Below are positions 13,983 through 15,595 of a stretch of 15,595 nt of DNA, piece by piece. The position numbers were made by a program, and so were the translations under genes. The stretch spans positions 1-15,595 of the forward strand of contig CBFHWA010000023.1 in the NCBI GenBank assembly GCA_965659525.1. The letters run 5' to 3'. The stretch is from Pontimonas sp965659525 (GTDB lineage Bacteria > Actinomycetota > Actinomycetes > Actinomycetales > Microbacteriaceae). Every line of letters starts with the position of its first letter. The first letter of the stretch is position 1. Below the pieces are notes generated by a model. The model did no database searches and was not told where the DNA came from. It saw only the letters and a program-made list of their open reading frames with translations.

Positions 13983-14876
13983 ATGGCCACTGATTCCTCG
14001 ACCACCCTTGATGTCGTCAAAGCCCACGGCACCGGTAATGACTTCGTTGTCTTTGCCGACCCCGACGGCCGCTTCGACCTGGACGATGACCAGATTCGTT
14101 TCCTCTGCGATCGCCACCGAGGAGTGGGTGCTGATGGGATTTTGCGTGCAGCCGCGACGAAAGATTCTCCCGAGGTGGCTGGGTTGTTAGACCAGGAGCC
14201 CGCAGCGACGTGGTTTATGGACTATCGAAACGCCGATGGTTCGGCGGCAGAAATGTGTGGAAACGGTATCCGGGTCTTCGCCGATTTCCTCGTTCGCCAG
14301 GGCCTTGCGCAACTTCCGCCCGGACAGACACTGCCCATTGCCACACGCGGGGGAATCCGCGATGTGACGGCCTCACCATCTGGCCAGTACCAGGTCGACC
14401 TCGGGCGCTGGGTTCTCGAGCCGACCGAAACCCTCGTTCACGTGCCTGGCCTCGATATACCCCGCCCGGCTCTTCGGATTTCCTTGCCCAACCCCCACGC
14501 TGTGGTGATTCTCGCCAGCAATGAGGAGCTGGAGGGTTTAGACCTCAGTGCGCTGCCCGATGTGCGGCCGATCCCACAGGACGGGGTCAACGTGGAGTTT
14601 GTTGTGCCACAGGATCCACTGGTTAACGATGGTGTTGGCCACATTCGCATGCGGGTTTTCGAGCGCGGGGTTGGCGAAACCCTCTCCTGTGGAACGGGGG
14701 CGGCCGCTGCGGCGCTTGCGGCCCGGCATTTCGTTGGTGCGCATGCCCCGCACCAGTGGCGAGTGGATGTTCCCGGCGGCCAGTTGGCTGTGCGGATGTT
14801 TCCCACCGAATCTGGGGAACACGTTTCGCTCTCTGGCCCGGCAACACCGGTGTTCCACACCACCGTCAGCCTCTAG
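13983..14876 (+). CDS. dapF: Diaminopimelate epimerase DapF
   Basis: DapF converts LL- to meso-diaminopimelate without a cofactor, feeding lysine and peptidoglycan synthesis. The 297-residue product shows the two-fold symmetric fold's catalytic cysteines: Cys92 in MCGNG (91-95) and Cys236 in SCGTG (235-239). KAHGTGNDF near the N-terminus (13-21), YRNADGS (81-87) and the NPHAV segment (170-174) are also typical. Length is slightly above the usual 275-290. The start is fixed by the TAGGCT box six bases upstream. The TAG stop shares CTAG with the stop of the convergent methyltransferase gene. dapF after miaA is a conserved actinobacterial order. Confidence 0.96.
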   Translation: MATDSSTTLDVVKAHGTGNDFVVFADPDGRFDLDDDQIRFLCDRHRGVGADGILRAAATKDSPEVAGLLDQEPAATWFMDYRNADGSAAEMCGNGIRVFADFLVRQGLAQLPPGQTLPIATRGGIRDVTASPSGQYQVDLGRWVLEPTETLVHVPGLDIPRPALRISLPNPHAVVILASNEELEGLDLSALPDVRPIPQDGVNVEFVVPQDPLVNDGVGHIRMRVFERGVGETLSCGTGAAAAALAARHFVGAHAPHQWRVDVPGGQLAVRMFPTESGEHVSLSGPATPVFHTTVSL

Positions 14877-15481
14877 GCAGATCGCTGGACCCGGAGAATC
14901 CAAAAGCCCTTGTCCCGGGCTTCCCGGGTGGCCAGAAATGACCCCCCACCCAGCTGGTTGATCCAGGAGAGAAGGCTCTCTGCCCCGAGGCTCTTTGCGA
15001 CGACTAACCACGCCTCTCCGGTGGGCGAGAGTCGGTGAAGCCAGGTGTCGAGTAGTTCGTGTAGTGCGGCCTTCCCGATTCGAATGGGTGGGTTGGACCA
15101 GATGAGGTCAATCGGGGTGGCTGTTGGGTACTCCTCGGGGGCAACAACCTGAAGGCGATCCAGCCCGAGAGTGGAGGCGTTTGTCGCGCAGACCTCGCGC
15201 GCCCGGGCGTTGACGTCGACGGCGTAGACCACGGCATCGGGGCAGGCATCGGCGAGGGTCAGCGCGAGAGGACCCCAGCCACAGCCCACGTCGACCAGGA
15301 CATCTCCTGAGGGGGATGGGACATGTCGCAGCAGTGCTGATGTGCCGCGGTCAACACCGCCGGGGGAGAACGTCCCCGAGGCGGTCTGGACGCTCACGAC
15401 ACCGCGGGGCAGGGTGAGCTCGACACGGTGATCCCGACGAGGCGATTCGGGGGCGGTGGAAAAATAGTGTTCGCCGGCCAC
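14873..15481 (-). CDS. Class I SAM-dependent methyltransferase, RsmC/YbxB-like
   Basis: The 202-residue protein is a single methyltransferase-small domain. SAM motif I is VDVGCGWGPL (63-72), motif II includes AVDVN (87-91), and the catalytic motif is SNPPIRIGK (129-137), the form found in RsmC-like guanine-N2 methyltransferases and in short Gram-positive YbxB proteins. It corresponds to the C-terminal half of E. coli RsmC, without the N-terminal half. The likely substrate is rRNA (16S G1207 by analogy), but this is inference. The GTG start at 15481 lies six bases behind TAGTCT on the same strand, so the mRNA is predicted to be leaderless. It converges on dapF with a 4-bp stop-codon overlap and diverges from the last gene. 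Confidence 0.85.
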   Translation of the reverse strand: MAGEHYFSTAPESPRRDHRVELTLPRGVVSVQTASGTFSPGGVDRGTSALLRHVPSPSGDVLVDVGCGWGPLALTLADACPDAVVYAVDVNARAREVCATNASTLGLDRLQVVAPEEYPTATPIDLIWSNPPIRIGKAALHELLDTWLHRLSPTGEAWLVVAKSLGAESLLSWINQLGGGSFLATREARDKGFWILRVQRSA

Positions 15482-15487
15482 ACGCTC

Positions 15488-15493
15488 AGACTA
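15488..15493 (-). promoter_or_regulatory. -10 element of the methyltransferase gene, predicted leaderless
   Basis: On the minus strand TAGTCT is followed by GAGCGT and then the GTG at 15481. The hexamer and the six-base spacing are the same as at dapA, miaB and dapF, here on the opposite strand, which strengthens the pattern. Confidence 0.6.
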
Positions 15494-15543
15494 CTTCTGT
15501 CGGGGACTCAGCCAGCCCATAGCCCGGCCGGAGCCTGGCCCGG

Positions 15544-15549
15544 TAGCCT
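15544..15549 (+). promoter_or_regulatory. -10 element of the last (partial) gene
   Basis: TAGCCT is identical to the dapA and recA -10 boxes. It lies 29 bases before the ATG at 15579, giving a short leader with AAGGAG at 15567-15572. A GGGG-ACAA-CCCC hairpin (15552-15563) spans the expected transcription start. Confidence 0.5.
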
Positions 15550-15578
15550 GTGGGGACAACCCCGGTAAGGAGTTTTTG

Positions 15579-15595
15579 ATGACTTTTGGCAAAGC
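15579..15595 (+). CDS. 5' end of an unidentified gene, cut by the window edge
   Basis: An ATG with AAGGAG six bases upstream and a TAGCCT promoter opens a frame reading MTFGK and then leaves the window. Only five full codons are present, so the product cannot be identified. hflX follows dapF in many actinobacteria and is one possibility, but nothing in the visible residues supports it. Confidence 0.5.

Overview
The window looks like core chromosome of an actinobacterium of the order Micrococcales, most likely family Microbacteriaceae. The reasons are the gene order (dapA, RNase J, ftsK, pgsA, pncC, a ClgR-type regulator, DUF3046, recA, recX, miaB, miaA, dapF), the actinobacterial DUF3046 gene, a mycobacterial-type SOS box in front of recA, many GTG starts, and RecA loop residues typical of the family. 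GC content is roughly 60 % by eye, below most soil Microbacteriaceae, so a compact aquatic lineage is possible; that is only inference. No transposase, phage gene, tRNA, rRNA, CRISPR or clear horizontal insert was found.

Layout from left to right: thyX (+); a LuxR-type regulator (-) that meets thyX tail to tail; a 259-bp intergenic region with a large inverted repeat; dapA-rnj (+); ftsK-pgsA-pncC (+); clgR-DUF3046 (+); recA-recX (+) behind an SOS box and a leader of about 185 nt; miaB-miaA (+); dapF (+); an RsmC/YbxB-like methyltransferase (-) that meets dapF tail to tail; and the first codons of a further + gene. Coding density is very high and no gap exceeds 300 bases.

Functional themes: diaminopimelate/lysine and cell-wall precursor synthesis (dapA, dapF), dTMP synthesis (thyX), RNA processing and modification (rnj, miaB, miaA, the methyltransferase), chromosome segregation (ftsK), phospholipid synthesis (pgsA), NAD salvage (pncC), proteolysis/stress control (clgR) and recombination/SOS (recA, recX).

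The most informative signals are in the non-coding sequence. Nine transcription starts share a -10 hexamer of the form TAGNNT or TATGCT. In six of them the start codon lies only 6-7 nt downstream, which predicts leaderless mRNAs for thyX, dapA, ftsK, miaB, dapF and the methyltransferase. A two-tier 32-bp inverted repeat covers the dapA -35 region and is a strong candidate operator. Both convergent gene pairs end in a shared CTAG, so that the two stop codons overlap. Short GC-rich hairpins without U-tracts close several transcription units, two of them with the stop codon in the loop. No wholly new multi-gene system is apparent; the region is a conserved housekeeping block with unusually readable regulatory structure.
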